Shown: in pieces, positions 28,354-39,400 of the stretch
Layout: the number at the start of each line of letters is the position of its first letter
Position numbering within the stretch: the stretch's first letter is position 1
Assembly (NCBI GenBank): GCA_963738625.1
Contig: CAVTXH010000020.1
Span: forward strand, 124,001 to 188,000
DNA length: 64,000 nt
Origin: UBA7672 sp963738625
GTDB taxonomy: Bacteria; Pseudomonadota; Alphaproteobacteria; Caulobacterales; Hyphomonadaceae
Direction of reading: 5' to 3'
Translations under genes and position numbers: made by a program
The notes under the pieces: generated by a model
The model's input: only the letters and a program-made list of their open reading frames with translations
What the model was told of the DNA's origin: nothing
Databases searched by the model: none

Positions 28354-29578
28354 CTACCGGACGACTTTCAGTCGCCGGGGCGATTTGCGGCCGGGGCGGC
28401 GCGCGCTGGCGGCGGCGCGTTTCTCGACCACGGCGTACATCGAGGTCCAGGGCAGGTCTTCGACCGAGATGGTCTCCGTGTCGCCGAAGCCGTTGAACCG
28501 GGTCTGCATGGCGACGCCATAGGCGCCGAGCATGCCGAACTCGATATAGTCGCCCTCGCGGATGTCGGCGGGGAGGACGAAGGGTCCTTCCATCGCATCC
28601 AGCGAGTCGCAGGTCGGGCCGTACAGCTTGAACGACTGCTCGCCGCCCTCGAACGCGCCATCGGCGCGGTGGGCCTTCACGGGGAAGGGCCACTTGCAGT
28701 GGGCGGCGTCGAACAGGTTGCCGTAACTGCCGTCGTTGATGTGCAGCGCGCCGTCCTTCACCAGCTCGACGCGGGCGAGGATGGAGGTCGAATTCGGCGA
28801 CGAGCGCGCGGCCGGGTTCGCACCACAGCTTGGCGTTCATCAGGACCGGCATCTCTTCGAAGGCCGACTTGATGACCTTCATGTAGAGTTCGAGGTCCGG
28901 CGGGGTCATGCCGGGGTAGGCGGACGGGAAGCCGCCGCCGACATCGACGATGTCCAGCACGACGCCGGCTTTCACGATCACGGAGGAGGCAAGCTCCATC
29001 GCGTCGCGGTAGGCCGACGGGCTCATGCATTGCGAGCCGACGTGGAAGGAGACGCCGAGCGAGTCCGCATAGCGCCGCGCCTTCTGCAGAAGGGCGGGAG
29101 CGTTCTCTTCGGTGACGCCGAACTTGTTCGACAGCGCGTAGGCCGCGTCCTGGTTGGACACGGCGAGGCGCACGACGAGCGTGAGGTCGTCAGCGCGCTG
29201 CGTTGCGGCGACGATCTTTTCCAGCTCCGCCTCGCAGTCGAGCGAGAAGATGCGGACGCCATGCTCGAAATAGGCGCGCTCGATAGCCTTGCGCGACTTC
29301 ACCGGGTGCATGAACGCCATCTTCGCGTCGGCATAGCGCGACGAGATCAGCTGGATTTCCTGCTCGGAAGCGACGTCGAACCAGCGGAGGCCCGCTGCGT
29401 AGACGGCGTCGAGCGCCCACGGCGAAGGGTTCGCTTTGACAGCGTAGAGCACTTCGCCCGGAAAGTTATCCCTGAACCAGTTGGCCGCTATCGAAACCCT
29501 GTCCGGACGCACGCATGCGACCGGCACTTCTGGGAGTCGTTCCCGGACCAGGTCCAGGGGCGTATGAAACGTGAGCAA
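28354..29578 (-). CDS. PLP-dependent ornithine/diamino acid decarboxylase (one apparent frameshift)
   Basis: About 407 residues after correction, a type III fold (alanine-racemase-like) decarboxylase. The PLP lysine is in VLYAVKANPSPW, the phosphate-binding glycines in VDVGGGFPSAYPG, and the substrate and dimer residues in WCEPGRALVAE and YGPTCDSLD. It probably makes putrescine from ornithine for the neighbouring deoxyhypusine-synthase-like enzyme. A doubled T around 28791 shifts the frame after LVAE; removing it gives STSILARVELV. The start is unclear: the TTG at 29578 has AGGGG about 10 bases upstream; a GTG at 29665 is also in frame. Confidence 0.9.
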
Positions 29579-29969
29579 TTCACGTACACCCCTGTTAGTT
29601 GTTGAACCCAATCCGGCGTTAGTACGGATCTTTGACTCGTTAAGTCTGCCTCTCAACCCGCACACGTCATCCGAACCACAAAGTCAGGTGTCAGACGCCA
29701 CGTGGAATCAAGGCGCAGAGCCTCGAGCCGATGTCCGCCGGCGCGATGGATATAGGGAATACGCGAGTCGATGTAAATAAAATCTTGCGGGCGGTCAGTG
29801 GGTTGCCCGCTTTTCTTAGAAAAGTGCGCCGATCGACTCTTGAAGACGGCGTCGCCAGAGCCGGCGAGGGAGCTCGCGAGGCGCCGAATCGCTCTTTTCG
29901 AATCGTCTGGCGCGCCTGATTCGGGCCGTTAAACAAAGCGCGCGGGCGATACCTGAAGGAGTGTTCAGC
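29579..29969. promoter_or_regulatory. Divergent intergenic region with an orphan terminator-like hairpin
   Basis: About 390 bases between the decarboxylase and the deaminase. At 29787-29810 a 6-bp GC stem (GCGGGC/GCCCGC) with a 12-base loop is followed by TTTTCTT on the plus strand and, read on the minus strand, by AAGATTTTATTT. No gene on either strand ends here, so it could end a small RNA or attenuate the decarboxylase leader. Promoter elements were not identified. Confidence 0.35.
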
Positions 29970-30524
29970 ATGGCGACAGCGATGGAGATCCGGCTGCCCG
30001 ACTGGCTGGCGGCGTGGCCGCTGCCGGGCGCGCCAGCCTCCGACGACGCCTGCATGGCGCTCGCTGTGGGGCTCTCCCGCGAAAATGTCGCAAGGCGGAG
30101 CGGCGGCCCGTTCGGGGCGGTGGTGCGTGCGGAGGCGACGGGCGGGGTGGCGGCGGTGGGCGTCAATCTCGCCGTGCCGACGGGCAATCCTGTGCTGCAC
30201 GCCGAGGTGGTGGCGCTGCAGTTGGCCGGCCCCGCGCTGGCGCGGCCGGGCGGGGTGACGCTCTTCTCCTCCTGCGAGCCGTGCATCATGTGCCTCGGCG
30301 CGCTGCACTGGGCGGGCGTCGGGCGGATCGTCTGGGCGGCGCTGCGCGAGGATGCGGAGGCGGTCGGCTTTTCCGAGGGGGCGGGGTGCGATGCGCTGAA
30401 GGTCGAGATGGGCGCGCGCGGCGTGGTGTTCGAGCCGGGCCGGATGCGGGCGGAGGGCGCGAAGGTGCTGCGCGCCTACGCGGCGTCGGGCGCGCCGATC
30501 TACGGGCCGAAAGACCAGGGATAA
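29970..30524 (+). CDS. Nucleoside deaminase (guanine/adenosine deaminase-like)
   Basis: 184 residues of the cytidine-deaminase superfamily. The zinc site consists of HAE (in VLHAEVVAL) and PCIMC (in SSCEPCIMCLGAL), with the glutamate as proton shuttle. The arrangement resembles bacterial guanine deaminase and TadA-type enzymes; the GGPFGAVV segment is typical of the free-base or nucleoside deaminase subgroup. The ATG at 29970 has AAGGAG 8 bases upstream. It is followed 150 bases later by the M16 protease. Confidence 0.88.
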   Translation: MATAMEIRLPDWLAAWPLPGAPASDDACMALAVGLSRENVARRSGGPFGAVVRAEATGGVAAVGVNLAVPTGNPVLHAEVVALQLAGPALARPGGVTLFSSCEPCIMCLGALHWAGVGRIVWAALREDAEAVGFSEGAGCDALKVEMGARGVVFEPGRMRAEGAKVLRAYAASGAPIYGPKDQG

Positions 30525-30673
30525 CGCCCGGAAACCCGCGATTATTATTGCTTCCCGATATGGCCGTCCTAAGCTGGCGGCTGGTGATCGCGAGGCTGGG
30601 GGACGGGTCGCTGACGGCCCCTCCAGCCTTGCGGGCAAAGAAGCCCACTGACGACAGCCCACAGGGGAAATCC

Positions 30674-33500
30674 ATGTCCAAGAAGATGATGCTCGGTCTC
30701 GGCGTGTCGCTCGCCGTGCTTGCCGCGTCGTGCGCGACGCCCGCCGGGCAGACCGCCGTCGAGAGGCCCGCCTCGCCGACGCCGGTGGCGGCGGCTGCAG
30801 CCGCGGCGCAGCCGCCGGCCTCGCCGCTGATGCAGCAGCTGGCGCAGATGAAGCTGGATATTCCCTACACCAAGTACACGCTGAAGAACGGCCTGACGCT
30901 GCTGGTGCACCAGGACGCCAAGACGCCGACGGTCAACTTCCACCTCTGGTATCATGTCGGCTCGAAGAACGAGCCGAAGGGGCGGTCGGGCTTCGCCCAC
31001 CTGTTCGAGCACCTGATGTTCAACGGGTCCGAGAACTTCAACGACGACTTCTTCAAGGCGACGCAGAAGATCGGCGCCACCAACCAGAACGGCTCCACCT
31101 CGACCGACCGGACGAACTACTACCAGACCGTGCCGAAGGAGGCGCTCGACACGGTGCTGTGGCTGGAGAGCGACCGGATGGGCTACCTGCTCGGCGCGGT
31201 CGACCAGGCGAGGCTGGATGAGCAGCGCGGCGTCGTCCAGAACGAGAAGCGCCAGGGCGAGAACCAGCCCTACGGAACCGTGTTCAACCACATCGTCAAG
31301 GCGACCTACCCGGAAGAGCATCCCTACGGGCATACGGTGATCGGCTCGATGGAGGACCTCAACGCCGCCAAGCTGGAGGATGTGCGCGACTGGTTCCGCA
31401 CCTGGTATGGCCCGGCGAACGCTGTGCTGGTGCTTGCCGGCGACATCAAGCCGGAAGACGCCAAGGCCAAGGTGGAGCAGTATTTCGGCGAGATTCCGCC
31501 CGGCCCGCCGCCGTCGCATCCCAAGTCGTGGGTTCCGAAGCTGGCCGAGAACCAGCGCGAAGTGATGTTTGACCGCGTAGCTGCGCCGCGCATCTACAAG
31601 ACCTGGAACATCCCCGAGCTGGGCCATCCCGATGGCGAACTGCTCGATGTGGCGGCCTATGCGCTGGCGGGCGACAAGAACGCGCGCATCACCAAGCGGC
31701 TGGTGCATGACGAGGAGATCGCCACCCAGGTCTCGGCCAGCGCCGGCCAGAGCGAGATCGCGGGGCAGTTTCGTGTTGTCGTCACGGCCAAACCCACCGC
31801 CGACCTCGATCATATCGAGAAGGTGATCGACGAGGAGCTGCAGAAGCTGCTGCGCGAGGGGCCGACCACGGCGGAGCTGGAGAAGCTGCAGGTGCAGAAC
31901 ATCTCCGGCATCGTCCAGCAGCTGGGGACGACGACGGCCAAGGCGTCGCTGCTGGCGACGTGGGAGACGTATACGGGCGATCGGCAATGGCTGGAAGGAT
32001 TCGGTAAAGCGCCTCGAGGCGGCGACGCCCGCCAAGGTCGCCGAGGCGAGCCGGAAGTGGCTGGGCGCCAACAACTACACGCTCACCGTACAGCCCTTCC
32101 CGGACTATGCGCCGGCGACGACCAAGGTCGATCGCTCCAAGCTGCCGCAGCCGGATGCGGTGGCGGCGGCGAAGTTCCCGAAATACGAGACGGCCACACT
32201 GTCGAACGGGATGAAGATCCTGCTCGCCGAACGGCATGACACCCCGGTCGTCAGCATCAACCTGTCGATCGATACGGGCTTTCCGAGCGACTATCTCTCG
32301 ACCAAGCCTGGCGTCGGCGGTCTGTCTGTCAGCCTGATGGACGAGGGGACGACGAGCCGAACTGCGCTGCAGATCGCCGAGGAGCTGGACCGGCTCGGCG
32401 CGTCGCTGTTTGTCGGCGGCGGGGGAGAAGGCTCCGGCGTGCAGATGACGGCGCTGACGCCGACGCTGGACCGGGTGCTGGCGATCTGGGCGGACGTGGT
32501 CCGCAATCCGGCGTTCACCGAAGCCGACTTCAAGCGGCTGCAGGCGCAGCAGGTGCAGGGCCTTCGCCAGCAGCTGCGCGATCCCAACTCCATCGCTGGA
32601 CGTGTCACGAACAGAACGCTTTGGGGCGCGAGCCACCCCTATGGTCGCCTGACGACGCCGGAAGACGTGGAGAAGCTGACCAGGGAAGATGTGGCGGCGT
32701 TTCATAAGCGCTGGTTCGGGCCGAACAATGCGACGCTGATCGTCGTCGGCGACACCACGATGGCGGAGATCACGCCCAAGCTGGAAGCGGCGCTGCGCGG
32801 CTGGGCCAACGCGCCCGGCAAGCCGGAAGTCGTGCCGGCGGGCACGCGGCCGACCAAGCCGGTGGTCTATCTGGTCGACCGGCCCGGCTCGGTGCAGTCG
32901 ATCATCCAGGTCTCGTCTGTGCAGGCGCCGCGCAACGTGGCGGAGGACACGCGCTTTGCGGCTTTCAACGCCGGCTTTGGCGGCAATTTCGACAGCCGCA
33001 TCAACATGAACCTGCGCGAGGACAAGGGCTGGTCTTATGGCGCGCGCTCGACCGTCAGCCCCGGTTCGGGCCGCGGCCCGCGCACGTTCTCGATCAACGC
33101 GCCGGTGCAGACCGACCAGACCAAGGGCGCCATGGCGGAAATCCGCAAGGAGCTGACCGACATCGTCGGCAAGCGGCAGTATTCGGCCGCGGAGCTCGAT
33201 AAGGTGCGCACCAACACCATTCTCGGCATGGCCAGCCGGTGGGAGACCAACGACGCCGTGCTGGGCTCGCTGACCGACATGGACACCTACAACTTGCCGG
33301 CGGACTACTGGGACAAGTACGCCGACACCTACCGGACGGTGACGCCGGCCGAGGTGCAGGCGGTCGCCAAGCGGCTTGTGCCTGACCAGAATCACGTCTG
33401 GGTCGTCGTCGGCGACCGGGCCAAGATCGAGAAGGGCATACGCGAGCTCAACATCGGCGAAATCGTCGTCGTCGACGCCAACGGGAACCCGGTGGACTAA
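30674..33500 (+). CDS. Two-module M16 zinc metalloprotease lipoprotein (one apparent frameshift)
   Basis: About 941 residues after correction. A lipoprotein signal ending LAASC is followed by the catalytic M16 module with the inverted zinc motif HLFEH and the distal glutamate in VVQNEKRQGENQPYG. The second, inactive-type module begins near KYETATLSNGM and includes the DRPGSVQS and NLREDKGWSYG motifs typical of the partner half. The two halves enclose peptides in a clamshell. An extra T around 32000 splits the gene in the inter-module linker; removing it restores SVKRLEAATPAKVAEAS. It probably degrades peptides in the periplasm. Confidence 0.92.
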
Positions 33501-33581
33501 GCGACGCAGTCGAGTTGCGGCGGGGCTTCACGGAACTGTCGCAAACGGGGTCTAGTGACCCCGTAAGGCGAGGGCAGCGCG

Positions 33582-34622
33582 ATGGCGGCGTTCGGAATTC
33601 GGGCTGGGGTGCTGGCGGTTGCAGCGCTCGCCATGGCGGGCGCGGCGTTTGCGCGCGAGATCAGGATCGTTGGCTCCTCCACCGTCTTTCCGTTCTCGAC
33701 GACGGTGGCCGAACAGTTCGGCGCCAACTCCAGCTTTCCGACGCCGATCGTGGAAGCGACCGGATCGGGTTCAGGCATCAAGCTGTTCTGCGAGGGCGTG
33801 GGGCAGGGCTTTCCCGACATCGCCAACTCGTCGCGCCGAATGAAGGGCTCGGAGTGGGACCTCTGTCACGCCAACAACGTCGTCGACATCGTCGAGGTGG
33901 TGATCGGCTATGACGGCATCGTGCTGGCCAACGCCAAACGCGCCGAGGCGTTCGACCTGACGCGCCGCGAGATCTTCCTGGCGCTGGCGCGGGAAGTGCC
34001 GATCAACGGACGGCTTGTGCCCAACCCCTACAAGCGCTGGTCGGACATCTCGGCGGAATTGCCGGACCTGCCGATCCAAGTGTTCGGGCCGCCGCCGTCT
34101 TCGGGCACGCGCGACGCTTTCCTCGAGCTCGCCATGGCGCCGGGCGCCAGAGAGTTCCCGATGCTGAAGGAGATCGAGGAGGATGATGCGAGCCTGTTCA
34201 CCGAGATCGCGCACGCCATCCGCGAAGATGGCTCATGGATAGATGCGGGCGAGAATGACGGCGCGATCGTGCAGCGGCTGGCCAAGAACCCGGAAGCGCT
34301 AGGCGTGTTCGGCTTCTCCTTCCTGATCCAGAACGAGGATCGCATTCGCGGGGCGAAGGTCGGCGGCGTGTCGCCGGATTTTGCGGACATCGCATCGGGC
34401 AAGTACCAGATTTCGCGCTCGCTCTATTTCTATCTCAAGAAGGCGCATCTTGGCGTGGTGGCGGGGCTCGGCGAGTTCCTGAAGGCGTTCACCGACGAGC
34501 GGGCGTGGGGCGATGAGGGCTATCTCATCGACAAGGGGCTGATCCCCCTGCCGCTGGCGCAGCGCACGTCGATGGCGGCGAGCGCGCGCGCATTCACGCC
34601 GATGGCCGATCGGCCGAAATAG
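33582..34622 (+). CDS. pstS: Phosphate ABC transporter substrate-binding protein (PstS-like)
   Basis: 346 residues with a signal peptide (cleaved after AGAAFA). The mature protein begins REIRIVGSSTVFPFSTTVAEQF, the classic PstS start, and has the phosphate-contacting segments EATGSGSGIKLFC and GPPPSSGTRDAFLE. It should capture phosphate in the periplasm. The usual pstCAB-phoU genes do not follow, so either they lie elsewhere or this is a stand-alone, high-affinity binding protein. It converges directly with the next gene (stop codons adjacent). Confidence 0.9.
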   Translation: MAAFGIRAGVLAVAALAMAGAAFAREIRIVGSSTVFPFSTTVAEQFGANSSFPTPIVEATGSGSGIKLFCEGVGQGFPDIANSSRRMKGSEWDLCHANNVVDIVEVVIGYDGIVLANAKRAEAFDLTRREIFLALAREVPINGRLVPNPYKRWSDISAELPDLPIQVFGPPPSSGTRDAFLELAMAPGAREFPMLKEIEEDDASLFTEIAHAIREDGSWIDAGENDGAIVQRLAKNPEALGVFGFSFLIQNEDRIRGAKVGGVSPDFADIASGKYQISRSLYFYLKKAHLGVVAGLGEFLKAFTDERAWGDEGYLIDKGLIPLPLAQRTSMAASARAFTPMADRPK

Positions 34623-34958
34623 CTATTCGACGGAAATCTGCAGCGAGGATGCAGCGGCCAGTTCGGCCGACAGCTGGGCGCTGGCCCAGGTCTGGCCGCG
34701 CTTGAGTGGGATGGACTGAGTGAGGACCCCGCCTGTGTCGCGCACCAGGATCTGGCTGCGCTGTTCGTTCTGGGCGAGCGGGACAAGGCGGACCTGGATC
34801 CGCTCGCGCGACTGCGTGAAGCCCATGATCGGGCCGGAGAGTTCGATGCTGCGGCTGATCTCGGCCCCGGTGTCGGCGCGGCCTGGCCAGGCGAGCGTCG
34901 CGATGGCCGGCACGGCGGCCAGCGCGAGAGCAATGACGATTGCGACCTTGGCGGCCAT
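34623..34958 (-). CDS. Small secreted hypothetical protein
   Basis: 111 residues with an N-terminal hydrophobic segment (KVAIVIALALAAVPAIATLAW) that is a signal peptide or anchor. The mature part is beta-rich (ERIQVRLVPLAQNEQRSQILV) with a C-terminal SSLQISVE. The ATG at 34958 has AGGAA 4 bases upstream, which decides the start; the frame stays open for 138 codons upstream without conserved features. Function unknown. Confidence 0.7.
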   Translation of the reverse strand: MAAKVAIVIALALAAVPAIATLAWPGRADTGAEISRSIELSGPIMGFTQSRERIQVRLVPLAQNEQRSQILVRDTGGVLTQSIPLKRGQTWASAQLSAELAAASSLQISVE

Positions 34959-35163
34959 TTTATTCCTGCCCCAATTTCCCACCCCCGTGCGCCCCGTTGG
35001 ACCGGACGCTGGATAGGTCGAGGCAAATTGCGTGCCCGCGGCGCGAGATTGCGTGCCTGCTGCACGGGGCTGCGGGATGGGAAGGCGGGCGTTAACCAGG
35101 GAAACGGGTGCGCTCATGGCGGTCCAACGCCCGGCGTGGCCTGCGGGCTTCACGGGCCGGGGT

Positions 35164-36315
35164 CTAATCCGCTTCGACGGCGGTTGCGTCCGTGTGCGGC
35201 GGTCCGGGCGTGGCGTCAGGCGGCGTCGGCTTGCGGCGGCGCAGGCGGAGGGCGTGGCGCAGGCGGGCGAGGCGCTTCCAGAAGCGGCGGCGTTCCGGCA
35301 CGGGGAGCGGTTCGAGGTTGTTGATGAACTGCTCGGCGCAGGCGCGCCAGGAATAGGTTTCCGCATAGACACGGGTGGCCTCGCGCGAGCACTTCAGCGC
35401 TTCCATGCAGGCCTTGGCGAAGTCCTCGTCGATGGCGCCGGCGTTGGAGCCTGGAATGAGGTCACGCGGGCCCGGCACGTTGAAGCCCGCCACGGGCGTG
35501 CCGGCGGCCATGGCTTCGAGGATGACGAGGCCGAACGTGTCGGTAAGGCTGGGAAAGACGAAGACATCGGCGTTGGCGAAGCAGGCGGCCAGCTCCTCGC
35601 CCTGCTTCACGCCGAGGAAGTGGGCGTCCTTGTGCTTTTCCTTCAGCGCCTCGAGCTGGGGTCCGTCGCCGACGATGACTTTCGTGCCTTCCAACTCGGT
35701 CTCGAGGAAGGCCGAGATGTTCTTTTCGACGGCGACACGACCGACGGAAAGCCAGATCGGCCGCTTCATGTCCTTGAACGGGCCGCGGTTATCGCTGCGC
35801 TTGGAAGGATGGAAAAGATCGGTGTCGACGCCGCGCGACCAGGGCGCGATATTCTTGAAGCCTCTCGCCTGCAGCTCGTCGCGCATGGACGGCGTCGCGA
35901 CCATGACGCGGCCGGAATATTTGTGGAATTCGCGGACGTACATGTAGCCCATCCACGTTGGCAGGAACCAGAAACGCGCCGCGATGTATTCGGGGAAACG
36001 CGTGTGGTAGCTCGTCGTGTAGGGAAACTTGTGCTTGAGGCAGACCGCGCGCGCGGCCCAGCCAAGCGGGCCTTCGGTGGCGATGTGGACGGCGTCGGGT
36101 TCGAATTCGAGGAAGCGCTCCTCGATAATGCCCTTCGCTCCGAACGCCAGCTGGATTTCGGAATAGGTCGGCAACGGGATTGTCTTGAAGCCGTTGGGTG
36201 AGACGATGTCCCACTCATGGCCCATGGCTTCACATTCAGTGATCACGCGCTTCATGGTGCGCACGACGCCGTTGACCTGCGGATCCCAGGCGTCGGTTAC
36301 GAGCATGATGCGCAT
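35164..36315 (-). CDS. GT4-family glycosyltransferase (mannosyltransferase-like)
   Basis: 383 residues. The GT-B fold begins MRIMLVTDAWDPQVNGVVRT, characteristic of the MgtA/PimB-like alpha-mannosyltransferases. The nucleotide-binding domain contains GRVAVEKNI and the E-x7-E motif in SLTDTFGLVILEAMA. The mid region WSRGVDTDLFHPS is also typical. It may mannosylate a glycolipid or diacylglycerol in the inner membrane. The C-terminal 45 residues are Arg/Pro-rich. A methionine nine codons upstream is in frame, but the conserved part starts here. Confidence 0.9.
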   Translation of the reverse strand: MRIMLVTDAWDPQVNGVVRTMKRVITECEAMGHEWDIVSPNGFKTIPLPTYSEIQLAFGAKGIIEERFLEFEPDAVHIATEGPLGWAARAVCLKHKFPYTTSYHTRFPEYIAARFWFLPTWMGYMYVREFHKYSGRVMVATPSMRDELQARGFKNIAPWSRGVDTDLFHPSKRSDNRGPFKDMKRPIWLSVGRVAVEKNISAFLETELEGTKVIVGDGPQLEALKEKHKDAHFLGVKQGEELAACFANADVFVFPSLTDTFGLVILEAMAAGTPVAGFNVPGPRDLIPGSNAGAIDEDFAKACMEALKCSREATRVYAETYSWRACAEQFINNLEPLPVPERRRFWKRLARLRHALRLRRRKPTPPDATPGPPHTDATAVEAD

Positions 36316-36443
36316 ATCGGGCGCAAATCCTTGTCTACTCAACGTCTACCGCAGCACGTTTGCCGGGGCCTGCGTGACGACACCCCAGTTGATACTGGCG
36401 GGGGACCGGCTACGTCCATGGTAAGATCAGAAATAAGGCGCGG

Positions 36444-39400
36444 ATGGCGATTCTAGCCAGCCCCGCCGCAGGGTTCGGTTCTCCTATGTCGAAAGTAATT
36501 ACGTCATCGGCACGTTCCCCGGATGCGCTGGACGCAGGGAAATTCGAGGACGAGGGCAGGCGCATCGCCGAGCTGCTGGCCAGCCCGGCTCTAGATGCGG
36601 CGGAGCGTCGCGCGGCTTCGGCCGCGGCGCGCGACATTATCCTCAAGGCGCGGGCGGAGACGCGGCGTTCGGGCGCGATGGAGACGTTCCTCGAGGAGTT
36701 CGGGCTTTCGAATCCGGAAGGCCTCGCCCTGATGTGCCTCGCCGAGGCGCTGCTGCGCGTGCCGGATGCGGACACGGCGGATGCGCTGATCGCGGAGAAG
36801 ATCACGTCGGGCGACTGGGCCGACCATCGCGGCAAGTCGGATAGTCTGCTGGTGAACGCATCGACCTGGGGGCTGATGCTGACCGGGCGCATCGTGCAGC
36901 CGCCGGAAGATGCGGCGAGCGATCCCGCGAGCTTCATGCAGCGCATGGTCCGCGAGGCGGGCGAGCCGGTGATCCGCGCGGCGATGATGCAGGCGATGCG
37001 CATCATGGGCGGGCAATTTGTGATGGGACGAACCATACGCGAAGCGATCAGGCGTGGCGAGCGCACTGTGAAGAAGGGCGAGGCGGCGACGCACTCCTAC
37101 GACATGCTGGGCGAAGGCGCGCGGACCATGGCGGACGCCAAGCGCTATTTCGACAGCTATGCGAATGCGATTCATGAAGTGGGCGCGGCGAAGACGGGGC
37201 CGACGCCGGAAGCGGCCGACGGGATTTCAGTGAAGCTGTCGGCGCTGCATCCGGCCTACCGCGCCGTGCAGGGCGCGCGCGTGCATCGCGAGCTCTACCC
37301 GCAAGTGCTGGAGCTGGCGAAGCAGGCGGCGAAGGCGAACATCAACTTCACGCTCGATGCCGAAGAGGCGGACAGGCTGGTGCTGTCGCTGGAGCTGCTG
37401 GAGCGGCTGGCGGGCGAGAAGGAGCTGGCGAACTGGACCGGGCTTGGGCTTGCGGTTCAGGCGTACCAGAAGCGGGCCGAGACTCTCGTCGGCTGGCTGG
37501 CCAACCTGGCAAAGACAAGTAAGCGGCGGCTGATGGTGCGGCTGGTCAAGGGCGCGTACTGGGACTCGGAAGTGAAGCGCGCTCAGGTCGAGGGGCAGAG
37601 CGATTATCCTGTCTTCACGACCAAGCAGGCGACGGATGTATCCTATCTTGCGTGCGCCAAGGCTTTGCTGGCGGCGGGGCCGTCGATCTATCCGCAGTTC
37701 GCGACGCACAACGCGCATTCGCTGGCGGCGGTGGACCTGATGGCGAAGCGGGCGGGCGTGTCGGCTTACGAGTTTCAGCGGCTGCACGGCATGGGCGGCG
37801 CGCTCTATCACGCGGCGGGGCGCGAACGCGCTGTGCGCGTCTATGCGCCGGTAGGGGCGCACCAGGACCTGCTGCCTTATCTTGTGCGGCGGCTGCTCGA
37901 GAACGGCGCGAACACGTCGTTCGTCCATTCCTTCCTCGATGAGGACGTGCCGGCGGACAAGATCGCAACCGATCCCTACACGCTGCTGACCGCATCGCCG
38001 GGACGGCATCCGCGCATTCCATCGCCGCCGCATATCTATGGAATGTCGCGGCTGAACTCGCGCGGGCTCGATCTCAGCCAGAGCCAGGCGCGTGAGAGAC
38101 TGGTTGCGGCGGTGGCGGCGCTGGATGCGGCGGGGCCGATCGAGGCTGGGCCTATTGTGGCGGGCAAGGCGGTGCGCGGCGAGGCGGAGTATGTGCGCGT
38201 GCCCGCCGAGAGTGCGCGTGTTGCAGGACGTGTCGCGCCAGCGACGGCGGCTGATGTCGATGCGGCGTACACGTCGGCGTCGGCCTTCCAGCCGGCGTGG
38301 AATGCGGTGGGCGGGCCGAAGCGGGCGGACCTTCTAACGGCGATGGCGGATGCGCTGGAGCAGGACAGCGACCGGTTGATGGCGATCCTTGCGCGCGAGG
38401 GCGGCAAGACGCTGGACGACTGCATCGCCGAAGTGCGCGAGGCGGTGGATTTCTGCCGCTACTATGCGGCCGAAGCCGAGACGAAGTTTGCGGGGCTCCA
38501 GGCGCTGCCGGGGCCCGCAGGCGAGACCAACGGGTTGGAGATGATGGGGCGGGGCGTGTTCGTCTGCATTAGCCCATGGAATTTCCCGCTGGCGATTTTC
38601 ACCGGGCAGATCGCGGCGGCGCTGGCGGCGGGGAATACGGTGCTGGCCAAGCCGGCGGAGCAGACGCCGCTGATCGCGTTCGAGGCGGTGAAACTGTTCC
38701 ATGCGGCGGGACTGCCGGTCGAGGCGCTGCATTTGCTGACGGGCGACGGGAAGGTGGGGGCCAAGCTGACGGCCGATCCGCGTTGCGGCGGCGTGGCGTT
38801 CACGGGCTCGACCGAGGTGGCGCGCACAATCAACCGCACGCTGGCGGCGAAGGATACGGCCATTGCGCCTCTGATCGCAGAGACGGGCGGGCTCAACGCC
38901 ATGTTCTGCGACACCACCGCGCTGAAGGAGCAGGTGGTAGACGATGTGGTGATGTCGGCTTTCCGTTCGGCGGGGCAGAGGTGTTCGGCGCTGCGGATAC
39001 TTTTCCTGCCGCACGAGACGGCGGACGACATTCTCGAAATGTTGAAGGGCGCGCTGGGCGTCTTGTCGATGGGCGATCCGGCGGATCCGTCGACGGATGT
39101 CGGGCCGATCATCGATGACGAGGCGCGCGGCCTCCTGCTGAAGCACATGGAGCGGATGCGGGACCAGGCTAGCCGCATCTATCAGGCCGACATCGGCCAG
39201 CTTTCGCACAAGGGCACGTTCTTCGCGCCGGCTATCGTCGAGCTGTCGTCGCTCGACCAGATCGACAGGGAAGTGTTCGGGCCGATCCTGCACGTCGTGC
39301 GCTACGATCCCGACGACGTCGAGACGGTGGGCGAGGCGCTGTCGGCGAAGGGCTATGGCCTGACGCTGGGCATCCATTCGCGGCTGGAAGGTTTTGCGGA

